Source of the DNA: Micromonospora maritima
Lineage (GTDB): Bacteria > Actinomycetota > Actinomycetes > Mycobacteriales > Micromonosporaceae
Assembly: GCF_902825405.1 (NCBI RefSeq)
Contig: NZ_CADEAU010000008.1
Span: forward strand, 1 to 41,515
Length of the DNA: 41,515 bases
Direction of reading: 5' to 3'
The notes under the pieces were generated by a model. That model saw nothing but the letters and a program-made list of their open reading frames with translations. It made no database searches and was not told the origin of the DNA. Below are positions 16,682 to 24,449 of this stretch, one piece after another (position 1 is the stretch's first letter; each line of letters begins with the position of its first letter). The translations under genes and the position numbers were made by a program.

Positions 16682-17191
16682 ATGTCGACGGACCGGGAGT
16701 TCACCGAATTTTACCTCGCCACCTATCGTCGACTGGTTGGTCAGCTGTACGCGTTGACCGGGAACCGCCACGATGCCGAGGAGCTGGCGCAGGAGGCGTT
16801 CTCCCGCGCGCTCGTCCGATGGGCGAAGATCAGAGAGTACGACCTGCCCGAGGCGTGGGTACGCAGAGTGGCCTTCAACCTCGCGTTCTCCCGACGCCGG
16901 CAGGCACTTCGCGCGACGGCCGCCATGCTGCGCCTCGGCGCCGGTCGTCGCGGGCAGCCCGACGACGGTGACCACACCGCCGTCGTGGACGCGCTGCGGA
17001 AGGTGCCCGTACGCCACCGACAGGCACTGGTCCTGCACTACCTCGTCGACCTCCCCGTTCGGGACGTGGCCGAGGAACTCGGCGTACCGGAGAACACCGT
17101 CAAGACGTGGCTGCGGCGAGGACGCCAGCAGCTACAGGACGTGCTGCGTGACGAACTGACCGTCGCGGCACTGGCCCGCCTCGAGTTCTGA
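16682..17191 (+). CDS. ECF RNA polymerase sigma factor, SigE-like family
   Basis: The 169-residue protein has sigma region 2 (FTEFYLATYRRLVGQLYALT, DAEELAQEAFSRALVRW) and sigma region 4 (LRKVPVRHRQALVLHYLVDL, then VAEELGVPENTVKTWLRRGR, the -35 recognition helix-turn-helix). The length and lack of C-terminal extension match the short actinobacterial SigE-like group. The ATG at 16682 is used because GAGAGG precedes it. It diverges from the GerMN membrane protein, a possible cognate anti-sigma. Confidence 0.93.
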   Translation: MSTDREFTEFYLATYRRLVGQLYALTGNRHDAEELAQEAFSRALVRWAKIREYDLPEAWVRRVAFNLAFSRRRQALRATAAMLRLGAGRRGQPDDGDHTAVVDALRKVPVRHRQALVLHYLVDLPVRDVAEELGVPENTVKTWLRRGRQQLQDVLRDELTVAALARLEF

Positions 17192-17258
17192 GCCCGGCCG
17201 CCGTTCGACATGAAACCCGCGCCGTCCCCGCGGGGTGTTCCTGCGCAGATCCCACCGC

Positions 17259-17277
17259 CGGCGCTCGCGAAGCGCCG
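17259..17277 (+). terminator. Weak hairpin after the sigma gene
   Basis: CGGCGCT / AGCGCCG form a 7-bp stem with a 5-nt loop, 68 nt past the sigma stop and 27 nt before the next start. Confidence 0.35.
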
Positions 17278-17303
17278 CCGGTCGACACGGAGGAGGCCCG
17301 AGG

Positions 17304-18581
17304 ATGAGCAGTCGTGGTGCGAGAGTTGGTCTGCTGAGTACCGCCGGTGTGCTGGTGCTCGCCGCCGCGGCGGCGTGGGGGACCGCGCCGAGTGCCTCCG
17401 CGGCGGCGGCACCGACCATCACCGCCGTCACCGGCGCGACGGACGGCGGCACGGTACGAGGCGTCACGGTGGTCCAGGCGAAGGTCCGGGGAGCAACCGA
17501 CGCCGTCACCTTCACCCTGTCCGGCCCGTCGAGCGACGTCTGGACCGAACGGGCCGCACCGTACTTCTTCCACGGCGACCACAACGGAGCCGCCACGGGC
17601 TGGGACACCAACCGGATCGCCGACGGGCGCTACACCCTGACGGTGCGGGCCGCCAAGGGCTCCGCCGCCACGACCCGGACGGTAACCTTCACCGTCGACA
17701 ACGGATCCGCCACCCCGACGCCCGACCCGACCGACGCCGCCGGCCGGCCCTCGGTGTGGGTGCTCAGCGACATGAGCATCCCCGGTGGCGGCACCGACCG
17801 CGACGACATCGTGACCCTCGCGACGCTGAGCGCGTATGCCGACAAGTTCGCCGTCGAGAGGGTCGTCGTCGGCGCGACCACCGTCGGCATCAACTGCGCC
17901 AAGGCTCTCGACTACGCGAGAACGTCCTTCGGCGCGCACCTGCCAGGCATCACCTTGGCCTCCACCTGCGCCGACGGCGACGGCTTCACCACCTGCACCG
18001 CCGCGAACCCGTGGCTGCGGCAGCCACCGGCGACCGTCGAGGCGCTCGTCGCCTCGATCCGGGCCGGCGGGCTCACGGTGCTCAACTGGGGGCCGATGTC
18101 GGAGATCGCAGGTGCGGTGTGTTGGCTGGAGCACCACGCGCCGGCCGACCTGGCCAAGGTCCGGATCATCAGCCACTGGACGGACCCCAGCCCCGGCTAC
18201 CCGAGCCGCGGACAGGCGTACAACTGCGCGAAGGACCAATCCGCCTGCGACTACCTGCACCAGGCTGCCCGACGCGCCGCCAACCGGATCTCGCTGGTGG
18301 AACTCGGCGGCTCGGGCCAGCGATTCGTCGACGAGGCCAACGACCGGTGCGCCGCGGACACCAGCGTCCCGAACAACGGGCTGGGTGCCCTGCTCAACGT
18401 CACCAAGGACACCGGCACCCCGGACATGTCCGACGGGGCGACGTTCCTGCTGCTGGTGACCGGCGGCCTGGAGAGCTACGTCGACGACGGGACCGACGAC
18501 GCGAACTTCACCAAGGGCTTCCAGCAGCTCTGTGTGGCGGCGCCGGCCATCTTCGACCATCTGCGCACCCATCTGAACTGA
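17304..18581 (+). CDS. Secreted nucleoside-hydrolase-like protein with N-terminal Ig-like domain
   Basis: This 425-residue protein has a signal peptide ending ASAAAA (about 1-37). A beta-rich domain follows at about 38-140 (TVRGVTVVQAKVRGATDAVTF, DGRYTLTVRA, TRTVTFTVDN). A TPTPDP linker leads to a domain from about 150 with VWVLSDMSIPGGGTDRDDIV, an Asp cluster like the DxDxGxDD metal/ribose site of nucleoside hydrolases. Similar secreted IUNH-like domains (DUF1593) occur near plant-wall degradation genes; the true substrate may be a glycoside rather than a nucleoside. The ATG at 17304 has GGAGGAGGCCCGAGG upstream. Confidence 0.65.
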   Translation: MSSRGARVGLLSTAGVLVLAAAAAWGTAPSASAAAAPTITAVTGATDGGTVRGVTVVQAKVRGATDAVTFTLSGPSSDVWTERAAPYFFHGDHNGAATGWDTNRIADGRYTLTVRAAKGSAATTRTVTFTVDNGSATPTPDPTDAAGRPSVWVLSDMSIPGGGTDRDDIVTLATLSAYADKFAVERVVVGATTVGINCAKALDYARTSFGAHLPGITLASTCADGDGFTTCTAANPWLRQPPATVEALVASIRAGGLTVLNWGPMSEIAGAVCWLEHHAPADLAKVRIISHWTDPSPGYPSRGQAYNCAKDQSACDYLHQAARRAANRISLVELGGSGQRFVDEANDRCAADTSVPNNGLGALLNVTKDTGTPDMSDGATFLLLVTGGLESYVDDGTDDANFTKGFQQLCVAAPAIFDHLRTHLN

Positions 18582-18683
18582 GCCGTTCGGCGGGCGGGCC
18601 GGCGCTCCCGGCCGGTCCCCCCGTCGTGCGGGCTCGCGCGACACGCCGAGCCTCGGTCGACCCGGGCGGGGCGTGGCACAGGA

Positions 18684-20192
18684 TCAGGCGGCGGGTGTGG
18701 CACGGGACACGGCGTCGCCGACGCGGTCGACGGCGTCGGTGAGCGCCGGGGCCGCCGCCGCTGACACCCCGCCGTCGCGGATCTCGTCGGCGAGGCTCCG
18801 GCGCAGGTCAGACATCAGCTGGGCCAGGTTGTCCGCCCGGGCGTTCTGGTTGTTCACCACGTTCACCACCTGAGCGTCGATCTTCTGCGCCGCGCCGGAG
18901 GTCACGGTGCCCTCGGCGAGATCCCGGCGGAGCAACTCACGAAGCTCGGCCGCCGCGACGGCGAGAGACACGGTCGGACTGGCGGACGGTCCCGTCGTGG
19001 CGGAGGCGGGCCCACCGGTCGAGGGCGCGGATGAGCGGATCGCGCTCGGCACACGGGTCGGCTTGTTGCTCCGTGATGGTCCGGGCGTCGTGACCGGCCG
19101 CGTCGACCGGACCAGGGGCGGCCAGGAGAGCTCAGGCGCGGGCAGTTGGGCCTCGGGCGGCGGCGTCGGCGAGCGAGTGAGCGCGACGATGGTCACGGCG
19201 GCGGCCAGAGCGCCCGCGACCACCGTGGCCACCCCGGCGATCACCGGTCCTCGCCCACGCCGGTCTGCCGCCGGTTCGAGCACCGCGGTCACCACCCGGC
19301 CGGCCGGCGCGGTCGCCGGTGCAGGCGTCCGGGGCGGCTGGTGTCCGGCGGACATCGGATCGGTGACCGCGTCCAGCTCGGCGGCGACCTCCGCTGCGGA
19401 CGGGCGCCGGCTCGGCTCCCGCCCCAGACACCTGTCGCACAGCCGCACCACCTCGGCGGGGACTGCGGCGGGCATGCGGATGGCATCGTCCGGTGGTCTG
19501 CCGGTGAGCATCTCGACCAGCAGCGCGCCGAGGGAATAGACGTCTGCCGCCGGATCGGCCGGAGCATCGGCGAGCCGTTCCGGCGCGAGGTACGGGGGAG
19601 TGCCGAAGGTCCAGCTCCGCTGCGGGCGGTCCCCGATCCTCGCGGCGATTCCGAAGTCGAGCAGCTTGACCTCGCCGTCGGCCACCATCACGTTGTCCGG
19701 GGTGACGTCCCGATGGACGACGCCGTGTGCGTGGACGGCCGCCAGCACCGCGGCCAGCCGCGCGGCGATCCTGACGGCCTGGCGCCACCCGAGCGCCCCG
19801 GAGGCCAGGACGTCGAGCAGCGATTCCCCGGCCAGCATCTGCAGGACCAGGAAGGTGGCCGTGGTGCCGTCGGGTGCCACGACCTGTCCGACGTCGTGCA
19901 CGACCACCACGTCGGGATGCGAGACGGCCGCCATGGTGCGCGCCTCGGTGCGTGCCAGGGCGTCCCGGTCCACCGGCACGTCGCGGTCCGGGCCGGGAAG
20001 CTTGACCGCGACAAGACGGTCCAGCTCCACGTCCAAGGCCCGCCAGATGACGGACATGCCGCCCGCGCCGATGCGCTCCACCAGCCGGTAACGGCCGGCG
20101 AGCGTCACGCCCGGCGTGGGCCAGCGCTCGGGCGTCGGCCGCTCAGGCCGACCCACGACGGACGAGTTCAGTGGGAAGTACGACGGTGTCAC
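18684..20192 (-). CDS. Transmembrane serine/threonine protein kinase
   Basis: This protein of about 502 residues carries a Hanks-type kinase domain at about residues 30-285. It has the glycine loop RIGAGGMSVIWRA, the lysine in VAVKLPG, the catalytic loop HRDVTPDNVM, the DFG loop LLDFGIAARIG, and FGTPPYLAPERL. One membrane span at about 315-340 is followed by a Pro/Ser/Thr-rich linker. The small extracytoplasmic tail is predicted helical (AAAELRELLRRDLAEG, QVVNVVNNQNARADNLAQLM). There are no PASTA repeats. The start is GTG 20192, which overlaps the upstream LacI gene by 50 nt; GTG 20156 (14-nt overlap) is an alternative. Signal and targets are unknown. Confidence 0.9.
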   Translation of the reverse strand: MTPSYFPLNSSVVGRPERPTPERWPTPGVTLAGRYRLVERIGAGGMSVIWRALDVELDRLVAVKLPGPDRDVPVDRDALARTEARTMAAVSHPDVVVVHDVGQVVAPDGTTATFLVLQMLAGESLLDVLASGALGWRQAVRIAARLAAVLAAVHAHGVVHRDVTPDNVMVADGEVKLLDFGIAARIGDRPQRSWTFGTPPYLAPERLADAPADPAADVYSLGALLVEMLTGRPPDDAIRMPAAVPAEVVRLCDRCLGREPSRRPSAAEVAAELDAVTDPMSAGHQPPRTPAPATAPAGRVVTAVLEPAADRRGRGPVIAGVATVVAGALAAAVTIVALTRSPTPPPEAQLPAPELSWPPLVRSTRPVTTPGPSRSNKPTRVPSAIRSSAPSTGGPASATTGPSASPTVSLAVAAAELRELLRRDLAEGTVTSGAAQKIDAQVVNVVNNQNARADNLAQLMSDLRRSLADEIRDGGVSAAAAPALTDAVDRVGDAVSRATPAA

Positions 20193-21141
20193 TGGTGGGT
20201 CGGTCCTCGATGATGTCGGCCAGCAGCAGTCGGCAGGCGATCCTGCCCAACTGCTCGACCGGTTGACGGACGGTGGTCAGGGCCGGCTGGATCATGGTGG
20301 CGACGGGTGCGTCGTCGAACCCGACCAGGGCCACGTCGTCGGGTACGGCGCGGCCGGCACGGCGCAGGGCGTGAAGAGCACCGACCGCCATCGCGTCCGA
20401 GGCGACGAAGACCCCGTCGACCGTCGGTGCACGGCTGATCAGCCACTGCATGGCGTGCGTTCCGGAGGCCTGGGTGAAGTCCCCGTAGGCGGTGGCCGCC
20501 GGCTCGATCCCGGCCTCCGCCATCGCCTCGCGGTACCCGGCGAGGCGGTCGGCGGCGGCGGGCAGGTCCGGCGGCCCGGCGATCATGGCCACCCGGCGAC
20601 GTCCGCCGCGCAGCAGGTGCCGCACCGCCGCGCGGGCGCCCCCGCGGTTGTCCACGTCGACGAACGGAATGTCCAGCTCGGCCGGGCGGCCGACACCGCG
20701 TACCGGCACCGGGGACGTGGCGACCGCCCGGGCAACCGGATGCTGGTGGTATGCGCTGACCAGGAGGACACCGTCGGCGCCGCCGGTGAGCAGGTAGCGT
20801 TCGATCCCGGCCAGGTTGTCCCGTGCCGCCGTCAGGATCGGCATGGGAGAGCCGTGGATCGACAGTTCGGCCTCCGCGCCGGCGGCCAGCCGCGCGAAGA
20901 ACGGGTCGGCGAACACCCGTGCGGTCGGCTCGCAGATCACCAGGGCCACCACCGGAGGCTTCCGCAGACCCGGGTGCCGGGCGTCCCGCCGTATGTAGCC
21001 GAGCTGCGCCATCGCCGCGTACACGCGCTGCCGGACTCCCGTCGTCACGCGGACGGAGCCGGTGAGCACCCGCGACACCGTGGCCGGTGACACCTGGGCC
21101 GCGGCGGCGATCTGTTGGACGGTCGGCTGCGCGCGCATCAT
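20143..21141 (-). CDS. LacI-family transcriptional regulator
   Basis: This 332-residue repressor has the helix-turn-helix TVQQIAAAAQVSPATVSRVL, a short hinge region and the ligand-binding domain (GGADGVLLVSAYH, VDVDNRGGARAAVRHLL, VDGVFVASDAMAVGALHALR, VALVGFDDAP). The hinge is atypical: HPGLRKPPVVALV replaces the usual ARxL helix. GGAG precedes two consecutive ATGs (21141, 21138). It lies beside the CBM2 cellulose genes, and the perfect palindrome TGAAACGCGTTTCA at 21554 and 24225 is a candidate target. Its gene runs into the kinase gene. Confidence 0.92.
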   Translation of the reverse strand: MMRAQPTVQQIAAAAQVSPATVSRVLTGSVRVTTGVRQRVYAAMAQLGYIRRDARHPGLRKPPVVALVICEPTARVFADPFFARLAAGAEAELSIHGSPMPILTAARDNLAGIERYLLTGGADGVLLVSAYHQHPVARAVATSPVPVRGVGRPAELDIPFVDVDNRGGARAAVRHLLRGGRRRVAMIAGPPDLPAAADRLAGYREAMAEAGIEPAATAYGDFTQASGTHAMQWLISRAPTVDGVFVASDAMAVGALHALRRAGRAVPDDVALVGFDDAPVATMIQPALTTVRQPVEQLGRIACRLLLADIIEDRPTSDTVVLPTELVRRGSA

Positions 21142-21494
21142 GCTCCGGCTCGAGGTCGGGTACCGAGCGGTCGGCCGCCGTTCTGTGAACAGGAAGGCGC
21201 GTCCGCGGCGCGACGAGCCCGGCTGAGGTCGTTGGAAGCAGGTCTCGTCGCGGGTACCTGCTTCCGAGTGGCGGGGCGTGGCCCGACTGCGCCGGAATCA
21301 CCGAAGCGTGGCACGGCCGCGAAGGCCTGGCAAGGCCGGCGTGCCGTACGGGCCCGTACCCCGGCCGGCGGTGCCCCGCCGTTCCGGCCGGGGCCGCTGC
21401 CGGGAGGTGGCGTCCCGTCCACGGCATCCGCGCCGGTCACCGCCGTCCGGGCATCGACGGCGGTGGCCGGCGTCGGCGCGTCACGGACCGTCGC

Positions 21495-21519
21495 CGCCGC
21501 CTGCGAGCCGCAGGCGGCG
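21495..21519 (-). terminator. Hairpin downstream of the CBM2 concanavalin-like gene
   Basis: CGCCGCCTGC and GCAGGCGGCG form a perfect 10-bp stem with a 5-nt loop, about 130 nt beyond the stop of the leftward gene ending at 21652. Confidence 0.5.
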
Positions 21520-21553
21520 ACGTGCCGGGACCCGGCCGGGCCGGACGAGGCCG

Positions 21554-21567
21554 TGAAACGCGTTTCA
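21554..21567. promoter_or_regulatory. Perfect palindrome TGAAACGCGTTTCA, copy 1
   Basis: This 14-bp perfect palindrome with a central CG is typical of LacI-family operators. An identical copy is at 24225. It lies about 410 nt upstream of the leftward LacI gene. Confidence 0.6.
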
Positions 21568-21651
21568 GGCAGCGGGCGTCGCCGGTCCCGGGACGTCTCC
21601 CGCCGGCGGCGCGGGCCGGTCGTGGGGGACGACCCCCGGGGCAGCCGCCGG

Positions 21652-22842
21652 TCAGCAGGCGAGCGGGTACGCCGACACGGCGACGTCGTCGAACCAGAGG
21701 GTGTCGTCGCCACCGCCGTAGCTCTCCCAGCCGAGCCGGAGGTCGGTGAGGTGCGGACGCCAGGTCCGGCCGGTCCACTGCGCGTCGACGTCGGCGGTGG
21801 GCACGGCGTCGACGAGCAGGCCCGGCACCTGGGTCCCGTTCACGCTCGTGGACATCGTGCCCCGCTCACCGTCGACGGCGAACGCCACGCAGTTCCACGT
21901 GCCGGTCGGCAGCGGAAGGCTCTGCGCCACCCCCGCCGGACTCTGCACGGGCACGGTGGCGTCGTCCGACTCCCGGTTCCACTGCAGCGCACCGCTCTGT
22001 CCGCCGAGGCGCAGGTCCTTGCCGCCGTCGGCGTCGTCGCGCAGCGCCGCCAGCGCCACATGGCCGCCGGGCAGCGGCACGCTGTGGCGGACGTAGAACC
22101 GGACGTGCCAGGTCCTACCCACGGGGGTGAGATCGGCGACCGGCCGGACGAAGACGTGGTTGCAGTAGCCGGCGCGGCCGTCCACCCGCACGGATCGGGT
22201 GCCGGAGTGCGCGACGGCGGTGTCGACGGTGGCCGTACCGGATCCCTGGCAGTGGGGCCGGCTCACGGTCCAGGCGCCGTCGGGCACGGTGCCACCCTGG
22301 GCCTCGAAGCCGTCGCAGAACGTCGCGTTTCCGCAGGCGGCATCCGGCGGGCCGCTCGGTGTGGTCGAGGGGGTGGGGCTGACGGGCGGGACCGAGGGGG
22401 TGGGAGTGCCCGCGCCAGCCGGGTCCGCGCACGCGACCGCCGGTGCCTTGCTGTCCGGTTGACCGGTGCCCAGCAGCCCGATGATCGTGGACCCGGCCGG
22501 CGTCACGTTGCCGTTGAAGGTGGCGTTGGTGGCGGCCACCGTCGACCCGTCCTGGGTCACGGTGGCGTTCCACCCCTGGCTGACCTGCTCACCGTTGTCG
22601 TAGGACCACACGAGCCGCCAACCGGTCAGCGGGACGGTGCCGGTGTTGGTCACCTGGATGTCGGCCTGGAAACCGCCGGACCACTGGTTGACGATCCGGT
22701 AGGTCGCGGCACACGAGGCGGCCGCCGCGCCGGCGGCCGCGGGGGAGAACAGCACGGGGAGCGCCGCGGTGGTGACCAGGACCGCGGCGATGGTTGCGGT
22801 CGGTGCCGACCGTATGGTCGGCAGCCGGAGGGGACGGGTCAT
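21652..22842 (-). CDS. Secreted CBM2 protein with C-terminal concanavalin-like domain (Cip1-like?)
   Basis: This 396-residue protein has a signal peptide (about 1-42) and a family 2 carbohydrate-binding module at about 43-140 (CAATYRIVNQWSGGFQADIQ, WRLVWSYDNG, WNATVTQDGSTVAATN). A Pro/Thr/Ser linker leads to a C-terminal beta-sandwich of about 225 residues (CGNATFCDGFEAQ, GYCNHVFVRPVADL, WHVRFYVRHSVPLPGG, LRLGWESYGGGDDTLWFDDV). That domain resembles the Cip1 group found in cellulolytic fungi and actinomycetes, by memory of the pattern only. The ATG at 22842 has the site AGGAG. It lies downstream of the AA10 gene on the same strand, across a hairpin. Confidence 0.8.
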   Translation of the reverse strand: MTRPLRLPTIRSAPTATIAAVLVTTAALPVLFSPAAAGAAAASCAATYRIVNQWSGGFQADIQVTNTGTVPLTGWRLVWSYDNGEQVSQGWNATVTQDGSTVAATNATFNGNVTPAGSTIIGLLGTGQPDSKAPAVACADPAGAGTPTPSVPPVSPTPSTTPSGPPDAACGNATFCDGFEAQGGTVPDGAWTVSRPHCQGSGTATVDTAVAHSGTRSVRVDGRAGYCNHVFVRPVADLTPVGRTWHVRFYVRHSVPLPGGHVALAALRDDADGGKDLRLGGQSGALQWNRESDDATVPVQSPAGVAQSLPLPTGTWNCVAFAVDGERGTMSTSVNGTQVPGLLVDAVPTADVDAQWTGRTWRPHLTDLRLGWESYGGGDDTLWFDDVAVSAYPLAC

Positions 22843-22863
22843 CGGTGCTCCTGCGGTGGTGGG

Positions 22864-22896
22864 GGTGCGGTCCACGTCGGGGACGTGGACCGCACC
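22864..22896 (-). terminator. Strong hairpin between AA10 and CBM2 genes
   Basis: GGTGCGGTCCACGTC and its exact complement (22864-22878, 22882-22896) form a 15-bp stem with a 3-nt loop. It ends the AA10 gene (stop at 22922) and sits about 10 nt before the ribosome site of the next gene, so it could also attenuate read-through. Confidence 0.8.
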
Positions 22897-22921
22897 GGTG
22901 GTGGGGCGGGTACGGCTGGGC

Positions 22922-23974
22922 TCAGCCGCAGGTCACGTCACTGAAGGTGGGAGCGGTGGTGCCGCTGCCGAGCAGTCCGGCGGTGGTCGAGGCGCCCGGT
23001 GCCAGGACCCGGTTCCAGCTCGCCGCGTGGATCATGGCGGTGGTGCCGCTCTGCATCGGAGTGCCGTTCCAGACCTGATCGAGCCGTACTCCGGTCGGGA
23101 ACGTCCAGCTGGCGTACCAGTTGGTCATGGTCGTCGTGCCGGTGTTGGTGATGGTCAGGGTGGCCTGGAAGCCGCCGCTCCAACTGTTGTCGGTGCGCAG
23201 GCTCGCCCGGCAGGCCACGGCCGGTGGGGCGGTGGGGGAGGTGCTGGGCGTGGGCGTGGGCCCGGTCGGCGTCGGGGTCGGGGTCGGGGTCGGGCCACCA
23301 GGTCCGCTGAAGTCGACGTCGGAGCAGCCGTAGAACGTTTCCTGGCTGTCGGTCCGCGACCAGACCGAGTAGATGACGTGTCGGCCGGAGCGGTGTGGCA
23401 GCTGGCCGCTGAAGCGGTAGGCGCCGTCGCTGACCGGGGGCTGCGGATCTGCCGTCAGGAACGGCTGCGCCTCCAGATCGTCCCAGGTGAGCGGCTTGGT
23501 GGGGTCGTAGCCGTCCTTGGTGATGTACAGCCGGATTCCACCGGGGTGCGGCACCCAGGCGCCGTAGGAGAAGTCGTACGTGCCATCGGCCCGCACCGAG
23601 GTGGCCGGCCAGTCCGCCCGGGGAGCGTCGTACGCGGCGTACTTCGGGTTGCCGCCGCTGCACAGTTGGCCGTCCGGAATGTAGCCACGGGTGCGACCGC
23701 CGCCGTCGGAGCGCAGGACGCCGTACCAGTCGTAGAGCGGCTGGGTGCCGCCGGCGGCCACGGCGGCCTGGCAGGCCGGGTTCTCGGGCACGATCTCGCC
23801 GCTGCCGACGATGCCGTCGGTGTAGCAGGCGTACGTTCGGCTGGCCGGGGCCTGGAGCGCGCCGTGCGCCTGTGCCGGCCGGGGCGTGGACAGGACCGTC
23901 ACGACGCCGGCCGTGAGGGCCAGGACGCCGAAGGCGGCCAGCACACGCCGGGTAGGTGCTGCCGACAGTTGCAT
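22922..23974 (-). CDS. AA10 lytic polysaccharide monooxygenase with CBM2, cellulose-type
   Basis: This 350-residue copper enzyme cleaves crystalline polysaccharide oxidatively. The signal peptide ends PAQA, leaving HGALQAPASRTYAC with His1 of the copper histidine brace; the second His is in GAWVPHPGGIRLYI. YDWYGVLRSD, GYIPDGQLCSGGN, RADWPAT, LTWDDLEAQPF and ETFYGCSDVDF match the Streptomyces CelS2-type cellulose-active AA10 enzymes more than the chitin-active ones. A TPTPTP linker of about 30 residues leads to a C-terminal CBM2 (CRASLRTDNSWSGGFQATLT, NWYASWTFPTG, WNGTPMQSGTTAM). The start has a perfect GGAGGAAAC ribosome site. It acts with the GH5 endoglucanase encoded divergently. Confidence 0.95.
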   Translation of the reverse strand: MQLSAAPTRRVLAAFGVLALTAGVVTVLSTPRPAQAHGALQAPASRTYACYTDGIVGSGEIVPENPACQAAVAAGGTQPLYDWYGVLRSDGGGRTRGYIPDGQLCSGGNPKYAAYDAPRADWPATSVRADGTYDFSYGAWVPHPGGIRLYITKDGYDPTKPLTWDDLEAQPFLTADPQPPVSDGAYRFSGQLPHRSGRHVIYSVWSRTDSQETFYGCSDVDFSGPGGPTPTPTPTPTGPTPTPSTSPTAPPAVACRASLRTDNSWSGGFQATLTITNTGTTTMTNWYASWTFPTGVRLDQVWNGTPMQSGTTAMIHAASWNRVLAPGASTTAGLLGSGTTAPTFSDVTCG

Positions 23975-24224
23975 GTTTCCTCCTCGCGGCCCCGCTTCCG
24001 GGACCGCCTTCGCCGACCGAGGCCGGCCGGTGTTTCCGCAGACGAGTGAGTCCGGTGGCGGCGCGGTGGCCCAGGCCGCGGTCGCCCATTCCGGCGAGCG
24101 GCGGGGTGCCCGGCCACCCGGCTCGCTCCGATCGCAGCCGCCGCTCGGTGCCAGAAGCCAACATCCCGCACGTCTCGGGTACCAGCCCGTGGCCAGCTAT
24201 TCGGCGACGACCTGCGGCTTTGTG

Positions 24225-24238
24225 TGAAACGCGTTTCA
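24225..24238. promoter_or_regulatory. Perfect palindrome TGAAACGCGTTTCA, copy 2
   Basis: Identical to 21554-21567. It lies about 250 nt upstream of the AA10 start and 212 nt upstream of the GH5 start. Confidence 0.6.
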
Positions 24239-24395
24239 GCGATCGGGCCGGTGACCACCGGGTCGGTCCGAGGCCATGCGGCAGACGTCGTCGCAGGTGA
24301 CCGGGGTTTCGGGCGGATCCGGCGCAGGGGTTCGGTGCGGGGGTCGCGTCATCCGGCTGGACGGCAGTGGTTCTCGGGCTGCTTATGCTCGCCGA

Positions 24396-24409
24396 TGGAA
24401 GCGCTCCCA
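24396..24409. promoter_or_regulatory. CelR/CebR-type cellulose operator (TGGAAGCGCTCCCA)
   Basis: It differs by one base from TGGGAGCGCTCCCA, the operator bound by CelR of Thermobifida and CebR of Streptomyces, which release DNA on binding cellobiose. It lies at the probable transcription start, 40 nt before the GH5 ATG. Confidence 0.8.
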
Positions 24410-24449
24410 TTCGCATCATCACCACACCACCACCGTCGAAGGACAGAAC

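Larger units (their letters stand above)
21142..21651. other. Intergenic region rich in inverted repeats between LacI and CBM2 genes
   Basis: This is 510 nt with no convincing gene. It contains a perfect 14-bp palindrome GTACGGGCCCGTAC (21346-21359), a 10-bp hairpin (21359-21368 with 21384-21393), a 10-bp hairpin (21495-21504 with 21510-21519) and the palindrome at 21554-21567. The hairpins probably end leftward transcription from the CBM2 gene; the palindromes are candidate operators for the LacI gene. Confidence 0.6.
23975..24449. promoter_or_regulatory. Divergent control region of the AA10 and GH5 cellulose genes
   Basis: 475 nt with no credible gene. It carries the palindrome TGAAACGCGTTTCA (24225-24238) and a CelR/CebR-type box (24396-24409) with a TATGCT -10-like hexamer at 24384-24389 just before it. 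Confidence 0.7.
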
